A DNA stretch of 64,000 bases from Strigamia acuminata (taxonomy: Eukaryota > Arthropoda > Chilopoda > Geophilomorpha > Linotaeniidae): contig OX442314.1 of the NCBI GenBank assembly GCA_949358305.1, forward strand, positions 63,745,369-63,809,368. The letters run 5' to 3'. Under the pieces are notes generated by a model. It saw only the letters and a program-made list of their open reading frames with translations. It was not told where the DNA came from and ran no database searches. The position numbers and the translations under genes were made by a program. The stretch's first letter is position 1. Every line of letters starts with the position of its first letter. This document shows, one piece after another, positions 10,706 through 22,059 of the stretch.

Positions 10706-11621
10706 CTTTTATTGGATCATTTTCGTCTAAAAATTTCCCAGAGTATCCATTAATTCTAATTGGTCAGCAGAGAAATTTCTGCTGGCTACCTCAAGCATCA
10801 TTGGTGTTAGCAGCACAACTCTAATTCCGTTTTCAATCAATTGTCGAAGCAACTATTTCTCAATCAAACCAAATATCCAGCAGGAGGGTAGACCAGCTGC
10901 CCATCGATCACATGCCCGAGGAAATAATAATCCTTAGATTCGGGCGAGGAAACGTCCACGTCAAAACTGGTCCCTTCGGATCTCTTCACGCCTAGAAAGT
11001 GATCCAACGGAGCTATTGTCCAATCGTCCGAGTGATCCCAACAGACCAAAGGTGAAATTGTGGGTGTTCCAAAAGGCACCGGATAATTCGGAGGTGTAAA
11101 TAATTTACTTATGGCAAAATTGACGCCATTAATGTACAATCTGCAAGTAAAAAACACTAAACACCTTTAGTGCAAGACTTCTAGTATTCTCACTAACTTT
11201 CCGATGTTTTTAAAAAAATATTCAAGTTGATTCGCTGCGCTTCGTTTTGCAAAACTCACAAAAATGTTCCTTTCGCTGAGCGAAGAGAAGAGAAGAGGCG
11301 AGAGAAGACAGTGAGGTGCAATTTTGATCACAATTGCGCTTTTTGGTATTTTCGAGATCGCGTTGTAAAATAAGACAGGATTCAATAAATTATTCACGTA
11401 ATAGTCCGCACAGGCTAATATCGCTTCTGGACAGTCCCGTTTATTTGCTTCCACCGAAGACGACAACCAACTATCCGATCTTGGTTTAGGATGAGGAATT
11501 ACCTATCATTAAAAAAAAAATGACATTAATCCAAACCAAAACCACTTTATCATTTATGGCCTACGACAGTCGAGGATCCAAACAGGTTTACAAATACGTA
11601 CAAAAGTAGACTCTTAATTTG

Positions 11622-12151
11622 TATTCTCTATTCACTTGGAGAATCCACTCATTGTCATTGGCTGGTTTTAAAAAGTTTTAAGAAAAAGAACAAGTTGTAG
11701 AGGTGGAAACACAAGGGGGCGGGTAAAATTTAAAAGCTTGCTTTTACTTGAAAAAGCGGCTAAAACTCGCCTGGTTGAGCAAACACAAGCTTGCATTTTT
11801 ATTCAAAGCTTTGTTTTGAAGTGAGCTTGTACTGACTCGCTCCGATCAAACTGAGTTTGATTTACCAGCTTCGAGCTTGTTGGTGTTTTGGTCATGTGAC
11901 TTTGACAGCCAATCAGAATCGTGAGGAAATTCTTGGAGTAGATTTTGGCGGGAATTTCTGGCTAGCTACCTAGCTAGCTTGAGTTTGCCAGTTAAGCTGG
12001 TGATCCAAAAGCGGGTCAAGTGAGCTTGTAAATGACTCCATCTTTAAACTTATACTAGCAAGCTTTGAAATTTTACCCGCTCCCTTGTGTTTCCACCTTT
12101 AGGACTCTTCTGGCCAATGACATTCAGTGAATTCTTTGAGTGAATAGAGTA
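11622..12151. mobile_element. Nested inverted-repeat elements in FAS intron 9
   Basis: The inner element has arms 11701-11741 and 12058-12098 that match at 39 of 41 positions (start AGGTGGAAACACAAGG). Outside it a second, less perfect inverted repeat pairs 11622-11665 with 12110-12151 (TCTATTCACT...TGTCATTGGC). A clear target duplication for the inner element is not evident (tag versus ttag). The interior contains repeated AAGCTTGC and GCTAGCTAC-type units and no ORF. Confidence 0.8.
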
Positions 12152-12814
12152 TTGTTACACGACCGACTGGTTCGTTCAAAAACCTTTTCCAACGCCGCCT
12201 TAAACTTTGGTCCTGCATCTCTTATAAGTCGACCGTGAAACGCCACGTTCAAAGTGTCCACTTCTCTGACAAACACCTTTTTCGAAACCAACTCTTGCAG
12301 AAAAACCTTCATCGACTTCTTATTACCAGCTACGGTAACCAACTTTTCGGTATTGTGGCAAACCGTTTCGATTCCCGGTGGACACAAATGCAGAGCTTCT
12401 TCCCACGTCACACCTACAAATTATCGAACCGAATCCATCAAAATCAGAATCAAAATCAGATCGAACTCACCAACAACTGCCATCATTCCTTTCGGCGAAT
12501 TGATGTCCAAAACGGATCTGCCGCGCCAATAAGCTGCCAAAATGGTTTGCTCTTGAGTCAGACAGCCGTCGGCGTAAGCACTGGCAGTTTCGCCCAACGA
12601 ATGACCGACGATGCCATCGGGCCGCACGCCGATGTGCTTTAAAAGGTCCACGAGAGCAACCTGAATCGAAGTGATGCAGACAAACACGTTGACTAAGTTG
12701 CTGAGGGATTCCTCGCTAGCATTCACTATCAAATCGTGCAAATCGATGTCGACCGCTTTCAAAATCTCGCCAGATTTAGCTATGGACTGCTTGAAAACGT
12801 CGAAGCACAGAAAG

Positions 12815-13673
12815 CAGTGTTGTATCTCGTTCACTAAATCGCGAACTAGTTCTAGTTCGCGTCCATCACCGTTTTCAATTTAGGGAACTAGTTCTAGTTC
12901 CCGTTCACCCCCAAAACTCCAAGTGAACTAAGTTCTAGTTCAGTTCTAGTTCAGTTCTAGTTCAGTTCTAGTTCAGTTCTAGTTCAGTTCATTTTACAAA
13001 TATTTTTTTGCAAATTCAAATTTTTATTTACACCATTTTATACTGTAAACTGTGGGGTCTCCATTCTCCGTGTTTTTCCCCAGTCGTTTCCACAATTCAT
13101 CGAGAAGATTCAGGGGTGTTAGCCCCGTTTCAATCCAACAATCGACCAGCAGATCCATGCCTTCAAAGGAAAACGTCAGGGCGACGTCTACCGATTCTAC
13201 GAGATCGCGCCGATCGCGAACGGACGAAAAAGTCCAAATTTCGGCCCGAAAACGATTGTAAGTATCCACAAAACCTTGTAGATGAAGTCTTGGCGCACAA
13301 TTTGGTGCCAAGAACACAACAAACGGACTGTTCGTTGGCCCGGAAACGACGAAAAACCGAAAACGAAAATTCGGCGATCGTCGCCACGTGTTCGAAAATC
13401 GAGAAAAAAGTCGTAAATTTCAAAAAATACCGCGATTTTGTGTGTTGGATAAATTCCTCCAATCGAGCCCCATGCTTAAAGAAATCGTCAATAATTGGCT
13501 GTGACATAAAACGTCCGGTGAACGAACTAGAACTGAACTAGAACGTAGTTCGCGTCAAAAAAACAAACTTCGTTTGTTTTTCCCGTTCTTTCAAAACGGG
13601 GAACTAGTTCGCGTTCGTAGTTCGAACTAAGTTCGCAAACGCGAACTATTAGTTCTCGTTCGATACAACACTG
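12815..13673. mobile_element. hAT-type element, copy 3 (859 bp), inserted in the FAS AT exon
   Basis: The CAGTGTTGTATC/GATACAACACTG ends are flanked by the 8-bp duplication acagaaag (12807-12814 and 13674-13681). Removing element plus one duplication restores the FAS reading frame across the join, in phase. At 12906-12987 it carries about five AGTTCTAGTTC units. Its middle (13020-13510) differs from the smaller copies and has two minus-strand open frames (114 and 97 codons) that I cannot assign; no transposase DDE or BED motif is visible. Confidence 0.93.
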
Positions 13674-15856
13674 ACAGAAAGTCAACTCCCATTCCAAGCC
13701 ATTGACTTCCGAATCCAGGAAAAACGTACCAAATTGCTAATTTTTCGTTCGCTAATTCCTGCAATTGAAAACAAATTTCGTTTCTTCTCAAGTATAATAA
13801 TAATCCCTTCCCCCTTTCTCGTATAATTAATGGTGTCGGGTGTAAACGTGATACGAGTATTCTTCGTGCCATAATTTTTAAAATTTTATTTTTAAACGAT
13901 AAAACAGTGCGCGTAGTAATCGTGCTACCGTGGCTAAGACTATATGACTAAATGAAGTTGACAAACCTTACCTTAACCTTTGAGACCGAGTGCTCGCTGT
14001 TTAGAATCGTGAAGCCCCGATGCACGAAATTGCGACATTGTTTATCCGTCAAGTCAACAAACATATTGTACAGATCCTTATTCTTTTTGCTTTGCACAAA
14101 GCCCAACGTGACGTCTACAGCTTGCAAAGTTCGACCAGCTGACAGAAAAATCCGCATTTCGTCAATCAAATGAACCTCTTCAGATTTTCGGAAACACTCT
14201 AAAATGACGTGGGCATTGAGACCGCCGAAACCTATGGAGCTCACGCCAACCAATCCACCATTCCATTCCGTATTCTTACTAACTACCTGCAAACGACCAA
14301 AAGATACAATATTAATTTCCTAACCAAAAGTCAAAAAATTGTCCAATTTTAATCGTACTAAATATAGTTACGTAAAGTTTGTTTACCTTTATTCTCACAC
14401 CTGTGAGGGCCGCCATTGGACTTTTAAAATGCAAATTCGAAGGTAAAACTCCAGCCTCGGCAGCCACAAGCACCTTGATTATTGCGCACAAACCAGCAGC
14501 AGCTTCAGCATGACCCATGTTGGATTTAACTGATCCAATCATCAACACTGATGTTCGATTCTCGCCAAACACATTCTTTATAGCGGCGAGTTCTTGCGAA
14601 TCGCCGGCTCTCGTTCCCGTTCCGTCGGCTTCAACGTACACAACATCTGATGGACTCACGTTTGCTTCTGCGTAGGTTTCTCGAAGAAGCCGTTCCTGCA
14701 TTTTTCCAGATGGATACGTTTGACCTAAGAGTCGACAACAATTCTATCATTATCTACATTATTTCGACTAATTTGAATTACCCTCTTCTTTGTAACCATC
14801 GTTATTCAATTTGCAATGCAAAATCGACGCGTAAACTCGTTTTGCGAGCGTCTTACGTTGAACAAACAAAGCAGCAACTGCCTCGCTTCGTACGTAACCG
14901 AGCCCTGACCGTGACCACAATTGTCACTCGTGCCAATAAAAAGATTACATTTAAACACACGAATCGTATTCACGGATCGTACCTTCGGAATCGAACGATC
15001 TGCACTTTCCATCCGATGACAAAAGTCCAAGTCGCTGAAACTTCAAAGTGACGACCGGATTTAAACACAAATTCGAACCTCCGACGATGCAAGCGTCGCA
15101 CGCCCCGCTTCGAATAGCCAGCAATGCTTGTTGAAGAGCAGCCAAACTGGCCGAACAGCCCGTGTCGACCGTCATGCTGGGACCTAAATCACAACAAAAT
15201 GACAAATCGATATTCTCAAATTCAAAATTACTCGCATTGCACACCTTTCAAATCGAACGTGAATGAAATTCTGTTGGACAACATGCACCGATAAAAGCCA
15301 GTCACCTCGAAACCATTAATGGCGTCCGGATTATTAGCCACGGCATCTTCGGAGTCGACCGTGCTAGCGGCAACGAACACTCCGGTGTTCGATCCCCTTA
15401 GTGATTCCGGATTAATGCCTGAAAAATATACACCTTATCACTTTTCCAACAAAATAATAAGTAAATAAACCCGAACCAGCATCAAAGATGGCTTCGAAAG
15501 TCACTTCAAGAAGGATTCTCAATTCGGACGCCATCGCGTGGGCTTGTTTGGCGTGCACCCCAAAAAAGCTTGCATCAAACTTTGATAATTTGTTTAATTT
15601 TCCACTTCTTTTTGGAAGACCCCACAAACCTAATTTTTTTTTTAAAAAAATTACTTAATATTTTGTTTCATTTTATCGAACAATTTTACAGCGTGATACC
15701 CAGTGGCCATCTTGTTTCGTTTTCGTTGACCATATCGTATCCATTTAGCAGATGATCACGAAATGCCCAAACATTGTCAGCTTGCGGAAAGCGGCCTGAA
15801 ATCCCGCTGATAACTATGTCTTCCATCGATTCTTTCTTTCTTTCTTTCTTTTCCAT

Positions 15857-16083
15857 GATGAATTAATTGAAACTTTGAGAAACTTTGTAATGAATTGTAA
15901 TTAATGACATGACAAGCACAAGTTACGTTAATCGCAACTAATTCAGATCAGTATGTAAATTCCTCTATGATCAAACGTGCGAAGTGCGAACAATCGCTCG
16001 GGCTCGCTCCTCTCCTATCCATTGTTGATTTCTAATCCTTCTCGCATTGTAGGTCGTAAGATAGAAGCAAAATAGGAAGCGGC
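15857..16083. promoter_or_regulatory. Divergent promoter region between FAS and the four-pass membrane gene
   Basis: The two start codons lie 227 bp apart and point away from each other, so both promoters must fit in this interval, or the 5' UTRs overlap it. I see no clear TATA box. It is moderately GC-rich around 15970-16020. Confidence 0.55.
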
Positions 16084-16816
16084 ATGGATTTTTTCGGGTT
16101 AATGACCAGTTTAACGGTTAAATACGGAGCTGCTACAGCTGCTACAGTCCACTGCGTAACGAAATACATATTTCCCGTATTGCTAAATATCCATCGTCTT
16201 ATATTCTATTTTAGATTTTAACTACCCGCTATTTAATCACGGTTGTGAGTCAATGCATAATCTATTCCACCTATGAATTAGACGAGTCAAATTCCGACTT
16301 CGTACTCAGTAAGTGGCACAGAATTGATTTCACTCTCGTAAATAATTGAAGTAAATATTGACAACTTTTCAAGTTATAGAAATAATAATTGCTTCAAACG
16401 CCATCTATTTGAGTCTATCCGGTATATCTCTGCCTTTTTTAGTGTATGGACTCAAATATGTATGCCAAATCGCTCTACGCTAACTAAATAATTAAAACGT
16501 GCAATTTTGTTCAATTTCAGGAATCGCCTTTAACGGTCATGGTTTGTCTTCTTCTTGCTGCTTGTCAGATTGTAATAACTGTAGCATTCATAATTACACT
16601 TTCAATGTTCGTTCACATAGCAGCAGAAGTAGTGAGTAAATGTGCTTTACACATTTTTCTTGCCTAGTTTTACATTACGCATTTACATTGCAGATGTTCT
16701 TTTGGCCGTATGCGGACGTACCATTTGTTGTTTTATTGGTAGCGGTATATTTAACACGGTGCTTCGGTTTGACTAAAATATCTAATAAACAATTTCGTAG
16801 ATATACATGTGGGTAA
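16084..16816 (+). CDS. Unrecognised small four-pass membrane protein (166 aa; alternative 205 aa to 17118)
   Basis: Exons 16084-16176, 16215-16308, 16380-16459, 16521-16631 and 16694-16816 join with canonical GT/AG sites and constant phase. The protein is strongly hydrophobic, with segments I read as membrane helices within exons 1-2 (ILTTRYLITVVSQCIIY), exon 3 (AIYLSLSGISLPFLVYGL), exon 4 (MVCLLLAACQIVITVAFIIT) and exon 5 (PFVVLLVAVYL). If the donor at 16813 is used, an in-frame last exon 16998-17118 replaces the stop and adds a Gly/Ser-rich tail ending EFRRTFFND, giving 205 residues. I do not recognise the family. It is transcribed divergently from FAS. Splicing is inferred, not shown. Confidence 0.65.
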
Positions 16817-17118
16817 TGATATTTCAATATTACCGTCTTCTACGATTTAATATTGTTACCACAAGCGGTGGCACGTCCAGGATTTCAATAGCTACGTTAC
16901 AAAGAACATAATTTGTATCTTTACTCAATTTGTATCTTTACTCGATTTTATATTTAAACCAGTATTCTATCTTGAAGAAATTAACGGGATGTTGCAGTTC
17001 ATCTAAAGGTGGCACGTACTGGCTTAGCAAGGACGGAAGAAAAGTGTGTGCGAGCAGTGGTACAAGTAGTGGCTCCGGCGGAGCCTGGGAGTTCAGGAGA
17101 ACGTTTTTCAACGACTAA

Positions 17119-18009
17119 CTGCCTTAATATTTTATGATATCGTAAAATCCTAGAAATTTGACCAAATTCGAGAAAATATTGACTCGTGAATGACTTGACA
17201 ACATTTTAAAGGCTAAAAATCTTACGAAACATTTATTTCGAGAAATTCTTTACGATGACAATTCCTGCGGTCAACATAATGTCTGTTCCATATCTAAACC
17301 GATTTGTGATTGTCGTCCTTCCGACCTCGTAAATGTTTTCTTTTAAACTAATCTTTTGATGATTGTTGTAATTTTTAAAATATTTCTTTTTATTGCTGTA
17401 ACTTTTTATACAATTTTTTAAAACACCATTTTTATTTTTTTTGTCCTTTTTCTCTATATGTTACATCTATCTATTTATGCTAATACGGTAGTTACAAATA
17501 CCTAGGCAGATGTAGGGATGCACCAAATACCAAAATCACCAAATAATGAAGCGCTGAACTTTTTTCTTCCCATTTAAATATCTCAATGACGCCATTTTTA
17601 AACTACTAACCCAGTGCTTTGTATTGTAGCATACCATTATTTTTGTGTCACGGACCCTTACCGAATTATACGAGATTAAATGGGGTTTTTCGAGTATATA
17701 ATAAATCAATCGATGGCCGACAACATTAGTATTTAAAAGACCCCACTTTGGGAAGCAACTGACCTAACCGACAAATAAAGCAAGCACAAATGACTCCTTT
17801 AACAAATAAACGATGGTTATTTAACTAAAAACTTGGCGACCAAGCCCACAAAAATCAATAATTCTACGAAAATAGCAGAAAACTCACTTAATTCTTCCGG
17901 AAGATTTGAGGCCCTCCAGAGCGTAAGCACATTAAAAATTAAATTGTTTCATGTTACTTATTTAATTATTTAGTAATCAAATTAATAGTTTTGCTTAAAG
18001 TCGTACTCA
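17119..18009. other. Non-coding interval
   Basis: AT-rich sequence with no supported gene. It probably holds the 3' UTR of the upstream membrane-protein gene and decayed sequence leading into the kinesin relic. Confidence 0.5.
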
Positions 18010-18475
18010 CAAGTCAGCTTTCACATCGTCATCCGCCTCGTTGTCCCAAATTTGCATCCCTCTTCCATCCGCATAATTTCGTTTCAACACAAAACTCTAA
18101 AATCTGAATCTCCTGCGATTGAGATCGTGACGGGGATTAGTAATGTGATGTATTCGTAAGTTTCGGAAAACCGCATTACATGCTAAAAACAAGATAAAAA
18201 TATAAAGCTATCCATCAAAATCGTCGGTAAAATCGACTTACAGACGTCGGCTCGCGGATTAATGCGCACAATCATCCGCACTCTTTCTCCACCGTTGAAG
18301 TAAATTTTTTGCGTCGCGATACGGCACCATCTTGTTAACAAAGTTTCGATACAAGTTGTCAAGATCATTAACGAGTGGTTAATGTTTCCAACTTCTCTCA
18401 ATCTGTCACCGGTGATCTTGGTGCGCATCGTTCTTTCACTATCAGCCAAATCTACTCGAGTGGAGGCCCCTAGAC
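18010..18475 (-). pseudogene. Kinesin-6 (KIF20/KIF23-like) motor-domain relic
   Basis: The minus strand around 18475-18330 reads VDLADSERT, then TGDRLREVGNINHSL, matching the kinesin switch-II region (LAGSERT, with G changed to D) and the following alpha-4 segment. Near 18300 it has YFNGGERVRMIVRINPRADV, matching the kinesin-6 GKVRMIVCVNP region, and around 18180 VMRFSE in another frame. The intervening segment is shortened and frames change, so it is a decayed fragment and not a working motor. Limits are approximate. Confidence 0.65.
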
Positions 18476-19027
18476 AATCGAAATCATCACCTTACACCAA
18501 CTAAAACTGTCTTCACAGTTGGGAACGTTGATTGCACTATATTTTCGCATACTTTGCACATTTGGTAATCCGGAAATCCGGCACTGGATTTGCGTTGTTG
18601 GGTTTGAATTGGTTGAGTTTAGACAACGTGAAGGTTTTTGCATTTTGAATGTTTTTTTGCATTTGGATGTTAGTGTAGTCTCATTGTTACAGTATAATTA
18701 AAAAACAAGTCCCAATCCCAGAATTAAATTAAATTAAATTAAATTGAATTCAACGTTTGCAATTAAAGAATTGAATTTTTAATTCATTTTCTTATTATAA
18801 CACTAAGACAAGTTCGAACAAGTCATTTCAATATACTGAACACGCAGCACGGAATGACCACCTAGCGTTCGTCCCCTAGTCATAAATCACGAGAATGCGA
18901 ACGAGAAATGTCCCTAGCTAAAGAATTATTTTCTTCTAAACCCTTAAACTCTAACATGTTATTCAATAATACTGTTAAATGATTAGTCAAACGAGCAAGA
19001 TTTGCACATTTCCTTTTTCTTTGCGCT

Positions 19028-20302
19028 CTACGTCGACAATGGCGGTGCTGAAATAAATGAGAAATCTTCCGTCTGACGTTCGAAATAACGTTGCTCAATA
19101 TTCTTGCACAGGTCAACTAAGTTGCGATACGATCGCACAATGGCCGCGAGTCGATTATCCGGTAATGGAGTGGTCAAAATGGTGAAAAGATGCCCAAAAA
19201 CCAAGGCATCTAATTCAGTTGGCCTGTAATTAATAACAACAATTCAACTTGTTGACCAAAAAAAATAAAATAGAATGGAATTACTTATTATTGAAGAAAA
19301 ATGCTAATTTATCCAGCCGTTCCGATAAGGCGTGACAGCAAGTGTCGATTTCCGTGTACACCTGAAACCGATTCGATTAAACGCTTGAATCAAATTGCTT
19401 AGAAAATTCTTGAAAAATTCAAATACTTCGTCCACTGTTTTCTTGACCCATCCCAAGGCGGATAATTTTCTTCTTATATCCAACTGTTTTCTGTATGCCA
19501 GAATGTGATTTAACGGCCAAGGATAAACGGCTCCGTAGCGAGGTTTCGTCACTTCTTCTAGAGTCACGCCGTTCATCCAACAAATGTACAACTTAGAAAG
19601 TTAGAAAATTCGTTAAAATTGACCGACCATCTCATTTTTGAGTGCTCAAACCTCCGCGTTAGCCAAGACGTTGTTAATTAAAGACATGTAAGCTCGCATG
19701 TCGGCTCTCTGAGCGTTATCTAAATGTTCACTCAGATGGATGCCCTGAAATTAATGCATCAAATTAATGCGTCATTTGCTATTTTCTTCAATTCTTCAAT
19801 TCAATTTCAATCGTACTTTAGTTGCGACGAAACTGGTTATGGGTTCAAATTCCGATATAACAAAAGCGCCGCATTTAATAAATGGAAGTTTACCTGTAAA
19901 ATACAAATAGTATTAAAATATTTCAAAACATAAAGAAATATTCGGTTTTGTTTTTTACCAGAAGGTGACATGCTCTCGGCATTGGCTCTCATTTCCACCG
20001 CAAAATTCAAACCACACATTTTAAGAAATGCTTGAGTTGCGAGACAAGTCGCGCTGTCAGGCAGCAAAATCTGCTCAACTGTAAAAACAATTCCATGAAT
20101 AAACAAACAAATACACCTTTTCTGCGTGATATACAATACATCGTACCTTCGTAGGATTGGAATAATTTAGCATCTTCGGGCCACGGTTCGGAAGCTGAAA
20201 TATACAATTAATTTCAATTAATTTCAAATAATTTAACCAAAAAATACGCATTGCACCTCCAAATTCGACGGCTATCGACTGCGACAATAAAACTGACGGC
20301 AT
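19028..20302 (-). CDS. MTX2: Metaxin-2, mitochondrial outer-membrane import/SAM-associated protein (273 aa)
   Basis: Eight exons: 20302-20257, 20194-20147, 20078-19959, 19893-19817, 19744-19652, 19591-19427, 19361-19285 and 19223-19028, 822 nt in total. Metaxin-2 works with metaxin-1 and the SAM complex on the cytosolic face of the mitochondrial outer membrane. The protein shows the family's GST-like fold signature: [11 protein letters not shown] near the start, [17 protein letters not shown] around residues 60-80, [18 protein letters not shown] in the middle and [20 protein letters not shown] near residue 220. Length and start fit vertebrate MTX2 (263 aa). It is head to head with UBE2Z. An open stretch upstream at about 20357-20495 is not needed by the family and is probably 5' UTR. 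Confidence 0.92.
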
Positions 20303-20762
20303 CGCTCGCTTGAAAAAAAATAAAATAAAATAAGAGGGCACTACAACATACAACTTAAACAATCCCGTCGGTTTGTTTACAGCGGAACCGGAAATAAAAT
20401 TCTCGAATACCAGGTTCGCATTGACGGTTTTAAACCAATAGCGTCGTTCGTTTTTCACATCGGTTTCCTGCGCAGGACTCGAGCGAGTATCCACCTGTTA
20501 ACTCACGTGAAAATTGTGCAAAAAAAAAATTATCATTATTTCCCGTCGTGAATGTATTGTAATTATCATTAGCATATTTACCGTACATGCGCAATCGTGA
20601 TTTCTGTTTATCCGTACAAAAAGCAAACATTAAAATAAACATAATACTCGTGTTAAATCATCGATCGGATTGTTCGGGTTGGCGCATTACTTACATCCCG
20701 GACTAACACTCGGCGTACACTAGAATCAATTTAGTTTTTATATATATGCATACAGTATTGAA
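20303..20762. promoter_or_regulatory. Divergent promoter region between MTX2 and UBE2Z
   Basis: These 460 bp separate the two start codons. A TATATATATG run lies at about 20739-20749, just before the UBE2Z ATG. Open frames on the minus strand (20430-20642 and 20357-20495) match nothing and are read as untranslated leader. Confidence 0.5.
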
Positions 20763-22059
20763 ATGGCAAGTGAAAGTGTAGCGCAGTCCATGATACCACC
20801 GTTGGACATATCTCATCCGTGGGACCCGGACTTGAGCGAAGACTGGAAAAAGGAAACGCCTTCACAATTATGCATTCTTCGAATAAAGAGGTAAAATAAG
20901 TGATTGTATAAACAAAAATATTCAATTATCTCAATTTATTTACATTGACAGAGATATTATGACTGTCTACAACGAACCACCGCCTGGCATGTTCATAGTT
21001 CCGGATCAACAAGATATAACAACCGTAAATTTCCACACAATTTTCCTTTTAAAAAAATAAAGAACGAATTGACAACACAATTTTCTCCATTTTTCTTAGA
21101 TTTTCTACATATTATTTTTGCTTACTTTTTTATTTTTTATTTTTACAGGTGCACGCATTGATTACGGGTCCATTTGATACTCCTTACGAAGGCGGTTTTT
21201 TCTATTTCGTCATTCGTTGTCCACCCGATTACCCCATCCATCCGCCCAGAGTGAAGCTGGTAACGGGTGACGGCAAAGTTCGCTTTAATCCCAACATGTA
21301 TAAAAACGGAAAAATATGCCTCAGTATTCTAGGGTATGTTTTCAAAAATAATATAAAGATAAAATTAAAAGCAACTGGCTTTCGTTTCAGTACGTGGACG
21401 GGACCAGCTTGGAGTCCGGCGCAGAGTTTATCGAGTGTCCTAATTTCAATTCAGTCGTTGATGAACGAGAAACCTTACCACAACGAACCAGGATTTGAAA
21501 AAGTGATTAATTCGTAATTCCAAACTCTTAATAAAATTGTGATAACGAAATATAAAATCAGGAACGGACCGGGGGCGATTGCCAAAGGTACAACGAAGTG
21601 ATCAGGCACGAAACCATCAGAGTGGCCGTATGTGATATGATACAAGGCAGCTCCACGGCCAGCGCTCAGTGTCCGAAAGTGCTTAAGTAAATCTCGAATC
21701 AGCGATTTAGAAGTTGCGAGTAATTTTCTTGCGTTGATTTTCTTGCAGGGACGTGATGGAAAAATCATTCCTAGAGTTTTGGGACTCGTACGAAAACTCT
21801 GTCAAGAACAAATTGAATTTATCCGGGCTGCAGATGTTGGTAGATATTTGCCAAATGGAATCGAGAGAAAAATCAATGAAATGTTTAAATGAATTTTGTT
21901 TCCTAGGATCCATTCGGCGAAAAGAGAGGATTGTTCGAATATCAGTCAATTCTGTCCCGACTTAACACGATCAAGGAGCAGTTGGAGGAAAAAGAGAACG
22001 ACAGTAACAGTAATGGTGCGGTGAGCGACGAATCCGACCTCGAACCTTCCAATAGTTGA
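20763..22059 (+). CDS. UBE2Z: Ubiquitin-conjugating enzyme E2 Z (288 aa)
   Basis: Seven exons: 20763-20890, 20952-21024, 21149-21333, 21391-21502, 21562-21686, 21749-21839 and 21907-22059, 867 nt. UBE2Z (USE1) is the E2 charged by UBA6 with ubiquitin or FAT10. The UBC fold is clear: [17 protein letters not shown], then [10 protein letters not shown], then the active-site segment [19 protein letters not shown] with the catalytic Cys. The C-terminal extension diagnostic of UBE2Z follows ([16 protein letters not shown]) and an acidic Ser-rich tail. It lacks the long Gly-rich N-terminal extension of the human protein. Poly(A) signals AATAAA follow at about 22083 and 22162. Confidence 0.93.

Larger units (their letters stand above)
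4949..15856 (-). pseudogene. FASN: Fatty acid synthase (animal type I FAS), 18 exons visible, disrupted
   Basis: Exons, 5' to 3' on the minus strand: 15856-15700, 15629-15477, 15418-15245, 15183-14983, 14904-14782, 14724-14387, 14286-13972, 13758-12471 (interrupted), 12413-12184, 11502-11198, 11140-10870, 9881-9773, 9707-9312, 9248-9101, 8999-8171, 7750-5645, 5465-5234, 5168-4949. All splice junctions keep phase. Domain order: KS (Cys in DTGCSASL), AT (GHSLGE, FHGRL), DH (HVIDGQ...P), MT-like, ER (GSGGVGQAA), KR, ACP (LGMDSIVGLE) and the start of TE; later TE exons are not in the window. Lesions: a hAT-type insertion in the AT exon, a -1 frameshift near 7177-7182, and an in-frame TAA at 5703-5705. 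KS HGTGT is DGTGT (14624-14626), the DH Asp is Glu (9418-9420), and the KR Tyr is Cys (5940-5942) with its Ser loop deleted. A (TTTC) tract makes an optional KKERKK start; the second ATG (15826) fits FAS better. Sequencing error could explain the two small lesions but not the rest. Confidence 0.88.

Noticed and set aside
13627-13872. 81-codon minus-strand frame joining FAS intron and exon 8
   Set aside because: Only the part from 13758 down is FAS coding; the start is intron sequence.
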